Source of the DNA: Actinomycetes bacterium
GTDB taxonomy: Bacteria; Actinomycetota; Actinomycetes; Mycobacteriales; Mycobacteriaceae
Reading direction: 5' to 3'
Assembly: GCA_023404955.1 (NCBI GenBank)
Contig: JAEXZY010000121.1
Location: 1-64,000, forward strand
DNA length: 64,000 nt
In this document: positions 8,564 to 17,501 of the stretch, piece after piece
Layout: every line of letters begins with the position of its first letter
Numbering within the stretch: the first letter of the stretch is position 1
Made by a program: the position numbers and the translations under genes
The notes under the pieces: model-generated
The model's input: only the letters and a program-made list of their open reading frames with translations
What the model was told of the DNA's origin: nothing
The model's database searches: none

Positions 8564-9702
8564 GTGGTGAGCGCCGCGTACCGGTCGATGTGGAAGTCGG
8601 TGGAGCCGAACTCGAACTGCAGTGCGGTGAGTCGCTTGAAATAGTGACCGATCGCCAATTCTTCGGTCATCCCCATGCCCCCGTGCAACTGAACCGCCTG
8701 CTGGCCGACGAATCGGGCGGCCCGCCCCACCGTCGCCTTGGCCGCCGACACCGCCCGTGCGCGGGTGGCGTCATCGTCGTCGAGATGCAGGACCGCCAGA
8801 TAGACAGCGGCCGCGGCCTGTTCGACCTCCATGTACATGTCCACCATGCGGTGCTGCAGCACCTGGAACGAGCCGATCGGCTGCCCGAATTGCTTGCGCT
8901 GCTTGGCATAGTCGACGGTGTCGGACAGGACCTTCCGCATCGCTCCGACGGCTTCAGCGCAGACCGCGCTCGCTCCTTCGTCGCGGGCCCGGGCGATCGA
9001 CGGCCATGCGCCGCCCGCCTCGCCCAGCAGCACCGCGGGCACCTGGGTGAGCGTGATGTCGGACGCGAGCCTGTCGTCGACGGTGCGGTAGTGGTGCATC
9101 TGAAGTCCTGCGGGGGCCTTGGTGGATGCCGACGTGATGTCGATGGCGAACAACGAGACGCCGTCGCTGTCGTCGCGAGCGCCCGAGGTGCGGGCGGTGA
9201 CGAGCACGTGGCCGGCCAACGGGGTGCTGGTCGAGACGATCTTCGTCCCTGTCAGCACCCAGCCGTCACCGTCGCGCTCGGCCACCGTCGACACGTCCTG
9301 CCAGTGCTCGCCGGAGGTCGGTTCCGTGGCGGCCACCGTCACCACCGTTGTGCCCGAGACGATGTCGTCGAGCAACGTGGCCGCTAGCGATCCGCCGGCG
9401 CGGCGCAGCAACCCCGCCGCCACCACCGCGGTGTCGACATACGGCTCGATCACCAGTGCGTGGCCGAGTGCCTCGCAGATGAGCATCATCTCGACGGGGC
9501 CGCCGCCGATCCCGCCGTGCTCTTCGGGCAGCGCCGCACCCAGGATGCCCAGTTCCTCCGCGAACGCGCGCCAGACCTCCGGCTGCCAACCCGCACCGGA
9601 TTGCGCTGCGGCCCTGCTCTTCTCGAGGTCGTAGCGGGTCGCCAGGAAGCGGGTCAGCCCCGTGCGCAGCAGGCCCTGTTCGTCGTCGAAGGTGAAGTCC
9701 AT
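8560..9702 (-). CDS. Acyl-CoA dehydrogenase, subunit of a two-gene pair
   Basis: The 380-residue protein has the acyl-CoA dehydrogenase fold: N-terminal helical domain, central beta domain and C-terminal domain with RKQFGQPIGSFQVLQHRMVD and QLHGGMGMTEE. The usual C-terminal YEGTSE segment carrying the catalytic Glu is absent; the chain ends shortly after LQFEFGSTDFHID. Mycobacterial FadE pairs form alpha2beta2 enzymes in which only one subunit supplies the base. The partner gene lies 10 bp upstream in the same operon. Substrate is unknown; steroid side-chain or other bulky acyl-CoA esters are typical of such pairs. Confidence 0.88.
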   Translation of the reverse strand: MDFTFDDEQGLLRTGLTRFLATRYDLEKSRAAAQSGAGWQPEVWRAFAEELGILGAALPEEHGGIGGGPVEMMLICEALGHALVIEPYVDTAVVAAGLLRRAGGSLAATLLDDIVSGTTVVTVAATEPTSGEHWQDVSTVAERDGDGWVLTGTKIVSTSTPLAGHVLVTARTSGARDDSDGVSLFAIDITSASTKAPAGLQMHHYRTVDDRLASDITLTQVPAVLLGEAGGAWPSIARARDEGASAVCAEAVGAMRKVLSDTVDYAKQRKQFGQPIGSFQVLQHRMVDMYMEVEQAAAAVYLAVLHLDDDDATRARAVSAAKATVGRAARFVGQQAVQLHGGMGMTEELAIGHYFKRLTALQFEFGSTDFHIDRYAALTT

Positions 9703-9712
9703 TCCTTGCCCC

Positions 9713-10945
9713 CTAAAGCCCCAGTGCCGCTTTTGCCAGGATGTTGGGTTGAATCTCGTTGCTGCCGGCGTAGATCGAGCCGGCGCGATCGTTGAGGTAT
9801 CGAAGGGGCGCCACAGCCTGCCACGGTTCCCCGCTGACGTAGCCGTCTGCGGGTGGCTCGAAATGGGCTATCGGGCCACCCGGGCAGGTGGCGTGCGGTT
9901 GATAGGCGCGGCCCCGCGGTCCGGCAGCTTCCATGGCCAACTCGGTGATGTGCTGACTCAATTCGGTGCTCAGCACCTTGAGCATCGAGGACTTGGCGCC
10001 GGGGTTACCGCCCGCGGCCACCACGGCGAGCACCTGGTATTCGAGGATCTCGAGAACCTCGGTGCGCATTCGGACGTCGGCGAGCTTGCGGGCGAACGCC
10101 GGGTGATCGAGGAGCCGCCCGCCGGCCGGTCCGGGTTGCTCGGCAGCCACGGACGCGATCTCCTCGGCCATCACCTGCAGGCCGGGCGCCGCCGCGCCGC
10201 CGCCTCGCTCGAACTCCAACAGGTACTTCGCCACCGTCCAGCCGTCGTCGATCTCGCCGATGACGTTGGCTTTGGGCACCCGCACCTCGTCGAAGAACAC
10301 CTGGTTCTGCACCTCCTCCCCAGAGGTCATCACCAGCGGCCGGATCTCGATGCCCGGCGACGTCAGATCGATCAGCACGAACGTGATGCCGCGTTGCTTC
10401 TTCTCCGACCGCGTGGTGCGCACCAGCGCGAACATCCAGTTGGCCTCTCGGGCATGAGTGGTCCAGATCTTGCTGCCCGTGCACACCAGATGGTCGCCGT
10501 CGTCGCGGGCGGCCATCGACAGCGCGGCGAGGTCGGAACCGGCTTCCGGCTCCGAATAGCCCTGGCAGAAGAACACCTCTCCGGTGAGGATCCGGGGCAG
10601 GAAGTAGTCCTTCTGCGCGTCCGTGCCGAACTCGATGATCGCGTGGGCAACCATGCGGATGCCCATCGGGGAGAGCGACGGAGCGCCGGCCAGAGTGGAC
10701 TCCCTGCTGAAGATGTAATGCTGCGTCAGCGTCCAGTCGCATCCGCCGTGGGCGACCGGCCACGCAGGGGCCGCCCACCCCTTCTCGTGAAGAATGCGCT
10801 GCCACTGCATGCTGGCGTCATGGTCGGCGTACACACTGGTCATCAACCGGCCTGCGCGCCGGAGCTCCGGGGTGAGTCGTTCGTCGAGGAAGGAACGCAC
10901 CTCGTCGCGGAAGGCGAGATCGGCGGGCGACCAGGTCAGGTTCAT
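9713..10945 (-). CDS. Acyl-CoA dehydrogenase, partner subunit
   Basis: The 410-residue protein has acyl-CoA dehydrogenase motifs QGYSEPEAGSDLAAL (FAD/substrate loop) and SIYAGSNEIQPNILAK at the C-terminus. The standard catalytic Glu of YEGT is replaced by Ala. The segment LLEFERGGG contains a Glu where isovaleryl-CoA-type and mycobacterial FadE26-like enzymes carry their base, so this chain probably supplies catalysis for the heteromer. The gene is the first of the pair. A TTAGG-rich inverted repeat at 10959-10974 lies just upstream. Confidence 0.88.
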   Translation of the reverse strand: MNLTWSPADLAFRDEVRSFLDERLTPELRRAGRLMTSVYADHDASMQWQRILHEKGWAAPAWPVAHGGCDWTLTQHYIFSRESTLAGAPSLSPMGIRMVAHAIIEFGTDAQKDYFLPRILTGEVFFCQGYSEPEAGSDLAALSMAARDDGDHLVCTGSKIWTTHAREANWMFALVRTTRSEKKQRGITFVLIDLTSPGIEIRPLVMTSGEEVQNQVFFDEVRVPKANVIGEIDDGWTVAKYLLEFERGGGAAAPGLQVMAEEIASVAAEQPGPAGGRLLDHPAFARKLADVRMRTEVLEILEYQVLAVVAAGGNPGAKSSMLKVLSTELSQHITELAMEAAGPRGRAYQPHATCPGGPIAHFEPPADGYVSGEPWQAVAPLRYLNDRAGSIYAGSNEIQPNILAKAALGL

Positions 10946-10958
10946 GGCAAGAGAGTAA

Positions 10959-10974
10959 ACCTAGTTAGTTAGGT
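10959..10974. promoter_or_regulatory. Inverted repeat in the promoter of the acyl-CoA dehydrogenase pair
   Basis: ACCTA and TAGGT arms surround GTTAGT 14 bp upstream of the gene start. The repeated TTAG units and the position suggest a repressor site. It does not resemble the KstR or KstR2 operators known to me, so no regulator is assigned. Confidence 0.45.
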
Positions 10975-11095
10975 GCGGAACCACTCGGGTATCGGTCGCG
11001 CGGCCGGTGGTAGGTTGATCGTGTTGCCGCGTGCACTGATGGCAAATTTCAGCAACGCACTACCGGGCTCGCGGTGACGCGAACAACAGGACCTT

Positions 11096-11905
11096 GTGAA
11101 CCCGCCGATGTTCTCGGCAAATCAGAGGCGGATAACCGTGTATTCCGATGTGGTGTGGCAGGAAGAAGTCGACGTGGTGTGCACCGACGTCGGTGCTGCC
11201 GGGCTGCTCTGCGCACTGGCCGCCTCGGCCGGGGGCGGTGAGGTCATGGTCGCCGCGCAGCGGCGCCATTCCCGGACCTGGTTCGAGACGCTGCGAGGGG
11301 ACACCGCGACCACGGCCTACACCTCGGCGCTGGTGGACGACATCGATGTCAAGAAGCTGCCGGAGGAGCCCGCCGTGCTCCCCGTCCGCCCGGTCCGCCC
11401 TGTACGCCCGGAGAAGAGTGCCTCCGGTGGCCGGGGGCGGCGGACGGTGCCGCCATTCGACGGTGGCCGCCTCCGGCGCTGGACGGGCGAGTGCATCGCG
11501 TCGCCGTCCGGTTACCTCTACACACGCGTCACCGATTGGCCGTCGTCGTCGCACGTGCAGTCCGCCGATGGTGATCTCGTCGAGACCATGATCGCCGACG
11601 TTCCGGCCGAGGTCATCGCCGAACCCGGGGGACTGGACCCGTGGTTGACCGCGCTGGCAGAGCAACATCGGCTCGTGACGGAGCCGGTCGACGCCATCAA
11701 CCGGCTGGTGTTCGACGACTCCACGGTGGTCGGGGTGGTCTTCGACACCGCGGACGGCCCGCTGGCCGTCCGCGTCCGACACGGTGTACTGGTGTGTGGC
11801 CCGCCCGGTGTCGAGGTACCGCGCAGCACCACTGCCGCGAAGGTGGCGCTGGTCGGCAGGTCGGCCAGTCGTTTCGGCCGGGTCGAACTGCTCACCGACG
11901 ACTGA
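11096..11905 (+). CDS. Uncharacterised protein with a degenerate FAD-binding-like N-terminus
   Basis: The roughly 269-residue protein begins with EVDVVCTDVGAAGLLCALAA, which looks like the GxGxxG dinucleotide-binding fold of fumarate-reductase or ketosteroid-dehydrogenase-type flavoproteins. The first glycine is lost and the protein is about half the normal length. Residues 97-105 are a short VRP repeat. Late in the protein, GVVFDTADGPLAVRVRHGVLVCGP resembles the second FAD-contact strand. The GTG at 11096 gives the longest form; a GTG at 11138 is an alternative. It converges on the c-di-GMP gene with a 6-bp gap. I do not recognise its function. Confidence 0.6.
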   Translation: MNPPMFSANQRRITVYSDVVWQEEVDVVCTDVGAAGLLCALAASAGGGEVMVAAQRRHSRTWFETLRGDTATTAYTSALVDDIDVKKLPEEPAVLPVRPVRPVRPEKSASGGRGRRTVPPFDGGRLRRWTGECIASPSGYLYTRVTDWPSSSHVQSADGDLVETMIADVPAEVIAEPGGLDPWLTALAEQHRLVTEPVDAINRLVFDDSTVVGVVFDTADGPLAVRVRHGVLVCGPPGVEVPRSTTAAKVALVGRSASRFGRVELLTDD

Positions 11906-11911
11906 GCCGAC

Positions 11912-13741
11912 TCAGAAGTCGACGTTGATACGCCCCTTGGCCAGGAGGGACTCCATCGGCCCGGAGGCGATCGGCCGCGACAACAGGAATCCCTGGGCGC
12001 GGTGGCACCCGTGGCGCAACAGCGTCAGCGCCGCGGCCCGAGTCTCCACGCCTTCGGCGACCAACTCGAGGCCGAACGCCTCGGCCAACGCGATGATGGC
12101 CCGAACGATCGCCAAATCGCCTGGGTCAGAACCCAATTCGCGTACGAAGCTACGGTCGATCTTGAGGGTGTCCACCGGCAGCGACTTCAACTGCGACAGC
12201 GCGCTGTAGCCCGTGCCGAAGTCGTCGATCGCGACCAGGACGCCGATCTCTTTCAGGCCGGCCAACGTGATGCGGGTCGTCTCGATGTCCTGGACCACCA
12301 CCGTCTCGGTGATCTCCAGACACACCGAACCCGGGGGCAGGCCGTTGTCGGCCATCGCGCCTTTGACGGTCTCCACGAAGCCTTCGGTGACCAGCTGCAC
12401 GGGCGAGACGTTGATGCGCACCACGGACTCTGTGCCGTGACCGCGCGACCGCCACGCGGCGAACTCGGCGCACGCAGTGCGAAGCACCCATCGGCCCAGC
12501 TCACCGGCCATGTTGATCGACTCGGCGACCCCGATGAAGGAATCGGGGGTCAGCAGTCCCCGGGTGGGATGCTGCCAGCGCACCAGGGCTTCCATCGCGA
12601 CGATGTCGCCGGTGCGCATGTCCACTTCGGGGAGGTAGTGCAGCAGCAGCGCACCGCTTTCGACCACGGTCTGCAGGTGGAGCTCGATGTCGTTGCGGAA
12701 CTCGTTCTCCATCGACATGTCGTCGGTGAACACCGCGACCTGGTTGCCGCCGGCGTTCTTTGCGGTCAGGACGGCTTGATCAGCCCGGCGCAGCAGATCG
12801 GAGGTGCTGTCGTGGCCGGGCGTTCCGAGCGCCACCCCGATGCTCACGGTCCGCGTCAGCATCTCCCCGTCGATGGACACCCGCTCCCGCAGGGCTGCCT
12901 GTAGCCGCAACGCGAGAGCCTCGGCGGCCTCGGCGTCCATCGGCGTCGCAGGCACCACCACGAACTCGTCGCCGCCGAGCCGCGCGATCACGGTGGGTCC
13001 GTCCGCGCTCCTGCGAAGGCGTTCGGCGAGCACCCGGATGAACCAGTCACCCGCCGTGTGGCCCAGATAATCGTTGATCGCCTTGAGCCGGTCGAGATCG
13101 AAGAACAGGGCCGACACCGGTCCGGGTTGGCCGTCGGCGAGACGTACGTCCAGGTGGCTGAGCAGCGCGCGCCGGTTGTAGAGCCCGGTCAGATCGTCAT
13201 GGTCGGCGAGATAACGAAGCTGTTCCTCAGCGTCGACGCGGGCCTGGACCTGCGCCAGCAGGGAGGCGATCGCCTTGAGCGCATTCAGCTCTGCCTCGGT
13301 CCAATCGCGGTCGCCGAACTTCACGAATCCCAGGACTCCGGACGTCAGGTCGCCGGAGAGTAGCGGCACGCATGCCATCGACGTCGCTGCGACGTGTCGG
13401 CCCTCGTTGATCGTGCGCTGGTAATCGTCGGTGGCCGGCTCCGGGCGGAAGACGACGGGCTCCTTCTGGTGCTCGGCCATGGCGAAGACAGGATCGGCGT
13501 CGGTGAAGTACACGACGGCGAGAGGATCGGGGTCCGGGATGCCTGGCCGCACCGGCCACTCGGCCACCAGCACCGACGCCCTGATCGTGTGATCGTTGCG
13601 CCGCAGGAAGCTGACGTCGACGCCGAAGTACGCCACCAGGTCGGCCAGCACGTTCTGGCACACGTCTTTGGCAGTCGCTGACGTGGCACCCATGAGTTGC
13701 GTCGCGACCGATGTCACCACCAGGTCCAGGCTCTCGGGCAA
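11912..13741 (-). CDS. GAF-GGDEF-EAL bifunctional cyclic-di-GMP enzyme (Rv1354c / M. smegmatis DcpA type)
   Basis: The 609-residue protein has an N-terminal GAF domain (about 20-170), a GGDEF domain with an intact RLGGDEF at 254-260, and an EAL domain with EAL at 384-386. Downstream EAL residues are intact too: NVSP, CLEITET, AIDDFGTGYS, K of LKIDRSF and VAEGVE. Both synthesis and hydrolysis of c-di-GMP are therefore plausible. No RxxD inhibitory site sits at the usual distance before GGDEF. It starts with TTG and follows the ThiF-nitroreductase gene by 22 bp, making it the last gene of a three-gene operon. The same neighbour is present in M. tuberculosis. Confidence 0.93.
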   Translation of the reverse strand: MPESLDLVVTSVATQLMGATSATAKDVCQNVLADLVAYFGVDVSFLRRNDHTIRASVLVAEWPVRPGIPDPDPLAVVYFTDADPVFAMAEHQKEPVVFRPEPATDDYQRTINEGRHVAATSMACVPLLSGDLTSGVLGFVKFGDRDWTEAELNALKAIASLLAQVQARVDAEEQLRYLADHDDLTGLYNRRALLSHLDVRLADGQPGPVSALFFDLDRLKAINDYLGHTAGDWFIRVLAERLRRSADGPTVIARLGGDEFVVVPATPMDAEAAEALALRLQAALRERVSIDGEMLTRTVSIGVALGTPGHDSTSDLLRRADQAVLTAKNAGGNQVAVFTDDMSMENEFRNDIELHLQTVVESGALLLHYLPEVDMRTGDIVAMEALVRWQHPTRGLLTPDSFIGVAESINMAGELGRWVLRTACAEFAAWRSRGHGTESVVRINVSPVQLVTEGFVETVKGAMADNGLPPGSVCLEITETVVVQDIETTRITLAGLKEIGVLVAIDDFGTGYSALSQLKSLPVDTLKIDRSFVRELGSDPGDLAIVRAIIALAEAFGLELVAEGVETRAAALTLLRHGCHRAQGFLLSRPIASGPMESLLAKGRINVDF

Positions 13742-13763
13742 GCGACCCTCTTTCGTATCCGCG

Positions 13764-15926
13764 TCAGTTCGGTGACGACTTGTCCTCCCCGCCGCGACGC
13801 CGGCTGATGACTGACGGCCTCGGCGCCCGGAACAATCTCAGCACCAACGCCAGTGACTCAGCGGGATTCGCGGATACCAACGTCCGGAAAGTGTATTGCA
13901 GGTCAGCCAGCGGTTTGGCGAAGCGCGGCGAGAGTTCGGCGAAGTCGTTCTCGTCGGCCCCGTACAGAAATGCGGGGGACACCGGCTGGACGGCTAATCC
14001 ATGCTGCTGGGCGCATATCCACACGGACTCGACCGCCGCTCCGGCGCGGGCGTAATCGGTGAGAGTGTGCCCCGTGACGGTGACGATCGCCACACCCGCG
14101 GCCGCGGTGATCTTGGAGCGGCTGTCATCGCCCAGCACAGATCCGGCGTCCCAGGTCGCCAGGTGTGCCATCACATCGCCCCGGCGCAGGATGTCGAGCA
14201 GGACCACATCGGCGTCGTCGAGTTCGAGACTGCGCACCTCGATCCCGGTGTCCGGCGACCGATCGCCAGGCCAGCGCAACTCGTCGATCATCTGCGTGTG
14301 CAAGTGCGGTGTCAGATAGCGGATCCGGTCGGCCGCGGCCAGAATCGCGGCGGCGCGCTCGAGATCGGGCGGATCGGTGAGCAGACACAACCGCGCGCCC
14401 TCGCGGTCTGCCGCCGCGCTCAGTTCGGCGGCGACGGCGTCCCCGAGCTCGGTTCGTGTGCCGAGACGACGATTGGTCTCCCGCCGCATCATCGCGGGAT
14501 AGAGCTCGGCCAGCGACGGGTCGGGTTCGGTATCGCCGAGCGTCACGGCAGCGGTCAGCGGGAAACGCTCGTCGCCGAGCCGGATGTCGACGCGGGCGCC
14601 GAATCCCCGAGCTGCGGCAGCCACCCGAGCATTGAAGCTCGCCGCGCCGACGGCCACTGCGCTGCCGCGGAATCCGACGTCCATGGCCGAGGTGAGGGCC
14701 GGATCGAGATGGATGTCCAGACCGAGCTGTGATGCTCCGGCGCGCTTCTGGACGATCCACGGTTGGGTGTTACCGCCTGAGGGTGCCCTCTGCGCAGCCG
14801 CGGCGACGACGTCGATGACATCCTCTGCCGCGGTGCGCGTCGGCGGCTGGTCGCCCGCACCCTCCTCCGAACCGGCCGTCGCGCGGTCGGGTTCACGCAC
14901 CTGGTCCAGCAGCGCGGCCACGTCGACCTTGACCCGACCCGAGGCCAGCGGTTCGCCCAGCCCGATCCGGCGGACCGCTTCGGCGACCGACGCGGCGCCC
15001 ACGGCCACCTCGGAAGACAGCTGGGGCCAGGTCGTGAGGGTCGTACCGACCTCGAGCAGCGAGGCCGCCATCCGCGCGGGCAGGCCCGAGGCATCGATGA
15101 TGCGCAGCACCCGCGGCACCTTCTCCTTGGCGCTGAGGCCTGCCAGAGCGTCGGCATTCATCTCCGCGAGGTCGCCCAGCAGCCCGTGCAGCAGTGGCCG
15201 GTCGCGTTCGGTGTCGAAGCGTTCGACGTCGAGCAGACCGCCGCTGCTGGTGGCCATCAGGACCGGGATGCCGCGTGCCCGCGCCGCAGCCCGGACGAGC
15301 ACTTTGGCATCCAGCGAATCGCATTCCTCGACCAGGATGTCGAGTCCGTCGAGGAACTCGTCGACGGTGTCGGATGTCAGGCCGTCCTGCTGCACGACGA
15401 CGGGGAGGTAGGGGTCCAGTTCGGCGAGGCGCCGCGCGCACGCCACCGCTTTGTTGACCCCGACGTCGAGGAGAGTCGCGGGCACCCGATTCAGATTCGA
15501 GACGTCGATGGCGTCGAAGTCGGCGAGCCGCAATTCGCCACACAGCCCCTGGGTGGCCAGGGTGTGCGCGATCGCGTGGCCGACGCTGAGCCCGACCACG
15601 CCGACACGGAGCCGACCCAGCGTCGCCAACTCCTCGTCGGAGATCAGGTTGCGATTGCGATCCAACCGCAGTCGGCGATACCCCCGGGGGCCGAGGACAC
15701 GTGCGAGCACGCGGCGCCAGGGGTAGTACGCCCAGCGATCCGGCTCCGCGGCGACATCCGCCGGGACGGCCGGACGCACGGCCGCCAGCTCCGCCCGCTG
15801 CGCGGAGATCGTGTCGAGCACCTCCACCCGCGGATCGTCCCGCAATGCCGACCACCGCTCGGCGTCCGCGGGCACACCGGGATCGAGAACCGATGCCGAG
15901 TGGACCGGATCGGCGGGGTCTCTCAT
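13764..15926 (-). CDS. ThiF/E1-like adenylyltransferase fused to a nitroreductase domain (Rv1355c family)
   Basis: The 720-residue protein has an E1/ThiF domain at about 95-330. It shows VGVVGLSVGHAIAHTLATQG (a variant of the GxGGxG ATP loop), LADFDAIDVSNLNR with the conserved Asp and Arg, and GVNKA with the ATP-contacting Lys. No CxxC zinc site is visible. Residues about 365-690 are nitroreductase-like, starting AAQRAPSGGNTQPWIV, the FMN-contact motif. E1 domains activate carboxylates as acyl adenylates, and nitroreductase-fold enzymes reduce or oxidise small molecules or azoline rings. The M. tuberculosis orthologue is labelled MoeY without proof. It is translationally coupled to its upstream neighbour (4-bp overlap). 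Confidence 0.85.
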   Translation of the reverse strand: MRDPADPVHSASVLDPGVPADAERWSALRDDPRVEVLDTISAQRAELAAVRPAVPADVAAEPDRWAYYPWRRVLARVLGPRGYRRLRLDRNRNLISDEELATLGRLRVGVVGLSVGHAIAHTLATQGLCGELRLADFDAIDVSNLNRVPATLLDVGVNKAVACARRLAELDPYLPVVVQQDGLTSDTVDEFLDGLDILVEECDSLDAKVLVRAAARARGIPVLMATSSGGLLDVERFDTERDRPLLHGLLGDLAEMNADALAGLSAKEKVPRVLRIIDASGLPARMAASLLEVGTTLTTWPQLSSEVAVGAASVAEAVRRIGLGEPLASGRVKVDVAALLDQVREPDRATAGSEEGAGDQPPTRTAAEDVIDVVAAAAQRAPSGGNTQPWIVQKRAGASQLGLDIHLDPALTSAMDVGFRGSAVAVGAASFNARVAAAARGFGARVDIRLGDERFPLTAAVTLGDTEPDPSLAELYPAMMRRETNRRLGTRTELGDAVAAELSAAADREGARLCLLTDPPDLERAAAILAAADRIRYLTPHLHTQMIDELRWPGDRSPDTGIEVRSLELDDADVVLLDILRRGDVMAHLATWDAGSVLGDDSRSKITAAAGVAIVTVTGHTLTDYARAGAAVESVWICAQQHGLAVQPVSPAFLYGADENDFAELSPRFAKPLADLQYTFRTLVSANPAESLALVLRLFRAPRPSVISRRRGGEDKSSPN

Positions 15927-16675
15927 CCGAGCCGCCGCGGCGCCGCCCCGGCGTCCACGGTGTAGGCGGCCCCGGGTGTCATTGCGCGTTTGTCAGCCAG
16001 GAACGCGGCGAGTTGGCGCGGCTGCGCGTGACTGGCGAAGGTGAGGCGATCCCACCAGGCGATCCTGGTCTGGTACCGCACATCGGGGTAGGGCGTCGGC
16101 GGAATCTTCGCAGCCAGCACTCCGCCGGAGGTGAGCCACCGCTTCAGCACATAGGACGCAGCGGTCGCGACCACGAACTGGATGCCCAGCAGATCCATCG
16201 CGTGCAGCGGTGTGCGCGCGATGCTCGTGGTGAGTCGCCGGCTCAACTCCGGGTCGTCGGCGACCCACGCGGTCTTCATCTCCGCCACCCCGAACGGCAG
16301 ACGGTCGGACACCATCTTTCGCACCGCATCCTCCCCCTCCTGCCCCGCCCATTCCTCGATCGCGTGGCATTCCGCTGTCGACCTATAGGGTCCCTTTGCG
16401 CGCAGTCCACCGACAACTCGGCCCCGCTGATTGACGCATGCGGCGAATAGTGCGGTGTCGTCGCCGCGACGCAGGGCGTCGGTGTCGATGGCCGCACCGA
16501 TGCCGTGTTGTTGGTAGCTGTACGCCGCTCCCGCGATGAAGTCGGACCACAAGTCGGGCTCGGTCGACGGTCGCGCGTACACCACAGTGCATTCGGTGAC
16601 TGGGTCCCAATAGCGCGGACTGGCGTCCAGTCGATCGCGATCGGGGTCAGCAAAGGCAAAGTCCGGTCGGGTCAT
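15923..16675 (-). CDS. Uncharacterised protein coupled to the E1-nitroreductase fusion, possibly acyltransferase (GNAT/FeeM-like) fold
   Basis: The 250-residue protein starts MTRPDFAFADPDRDR and overlaps the start of the ThiF fusion by 4 bp (ATGA). The stretch DDTALFAACVNQRGRVVGGL followed by RAKGP, then VAEMKTAWVADDPEL, resembles the strand and core acidic region of FeeM/LuxI-like N-acyl synthases in the GNAT fold. The match is weak and I cannot confirm it. The gene position corresponds to Rv1356c in M. tuberculosis, also uncharacterised. It is the first gene of the operon, with an 826-bp non-coding region behind it. Confidence 0.6.
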   Translation of the reverse strand: MTRPDFAFADPDRDRLDASPRYWDPVTECTVVYARPSTEPDLWSDFIAGAAYSYQQHGIGAAIDTDALRRGDDTALFAACVNQRGRVVGGLRAKGPYRSTAECHAIEEWAGQEGEDAVRKMVSDRLPFGVAEMKTAWVADDPELSRRLTTSIARTPLHAMDLLGIQFVVATAASYVLKRWLTSGGVLAAKIPPTPYPDVRYQTRIAWWDRLTFASHAQPRQLAAFLADKRAMTPGAAYTVDAGAAPRRLG

Positions 16676-16821
16676 TTCGATCCATTCGTCGGGCGGCGCA
16701 ATGGTGGGGGCGGGTGCTGCGCGGAACGCGTAAAAACACGTTCATTCTCGAGTATCTCGCTCACATACAGACAAATTCCAGCTAGCCGGATGAAGTCACC
16801 CCATTAATCCGAATCCGGTAA

Positions 16822-16843
16822 AGGTCACGATCAGGTCACGATC
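16822..16843. repeat. Tandem 11-bp direct repeat
   Basis: AGGTCACGATC occurs twice with no spacer. It lies about 150 bp upstream of the divergent three-gene operon start. One-turn-spaced direct repeats can bind a regulator to the same DNA face; no family is assigned. Confidence 0.6.
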
Positions 16844-17114
16844 GCCGCGGGCAGCGTCGTGGCAATTGTTCGAATCCGAGTCCGCACAGGTCAGGACGTC
16901 GCAACGTTGCCGCGGCGAACAAGTCTGTTCATTCGTTCCCATCGCAACGGACCGGAGGGCCACACCGGGCATCCTTTGCTCCTTTCGCCCAGGCGGGGAA
17001 AAACCGATGAGGAACTGTGCGTGGCCGAGGCCGCCGTCAACGGGGTTACCGTCCAGTAACGAGCCTGTTTCGCGACTACCGCGCCGTACGCGGCAACCCG
17101 GCTCGCCATCTGGT

Positions 17115-17151
17115 GCCGGGCTGGCGCCCATGCGTTGCGCAAAAGCCCGGC
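17115..17151. repeat. Hairpin-forming inverted repeat in the long intergenic region
   Basis: GCCGGGCT at 17115-17122 pairs perfectly with AGCCCGGC at 17144-17151 across a 21-nt loop that itself contains GGCGC and GCGC. It has no following T-run. It could be part of a structured leader or a terminator for an unseen transcript. Confidence 0.4.
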
Positions 17152-17501
17152 TCGAGGTGCGATGGTGCCGCCGCGGCGCTGTGACACCCCACGACGGGGA
17201 TGATTCCGCATAGTTGGTGACGTTTGCCAAATCCGCAAATTGCGATAACGCCATTATGCTCAGGCCGTTTGAATTGACAGGTGCGACAGTAATCCGAACA
17301 ACGCACATCGGCCTTTATAAATTTGCACCGGAATAATCCAGAGAGCGAAACAGTAAAGCACATTTCGTCGAGCTAAAGGCTGCGGAATCGGCCATTCGGC
17401 ACAGGCTGACACGATTTCGACGCGCGGATCCGGCGCCATGGCGCGAGCGTGCGCTATGGCACTGTGAAGGGCCGGCATCTACGGGTCGAAGGAGACACAG
17501 G

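Larger units (their letters stand above)
16676..17501. other. 826-bp intergenic region, AT-richer at its right end
   Basis: No convincing gene is seen. The region contains an 11-bp tandem repeat (16822-16843), a GCCGGGCT/AGCCCGGC hairpin (17115-17151) and a stretch at about 17220-17370 that is clearly AT-richer than its surroundings. A TTGACA hexamer occurs at 17274-17279. It should hold promoters for the divergent operons on both sides. Open frames here have irregular codon use and no recognisable motif. Confidence 0.55.

Noticed and set aside
13764..15926. MoeY molybdopterin biosynthesis role for the ThiF fusion
   Set aside because: The name is carried over from M. tuberculosis annotation. 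No MoaD-like partner or sulfur-transfer Cys motif is visible, and the fusion with a nitroreductase domain points elsewhere.
16862..16880. GTTCGAATCC, resembling a tRNA T-loop
   Set aside because: The flanking bases do not form a T-stem and no acceptor, D- or anticodon arm is present, so it is not a tRNA or a clear tRNA-derived attachment site.
16796..17308. Open frame of 170 codons on the minus strand in the long intergenic region
   Set aside because: The translation has irregular composition, no recognisable motif and no ribosome site, and runs through repeats and the hairpin. I treat the region as non-coding.
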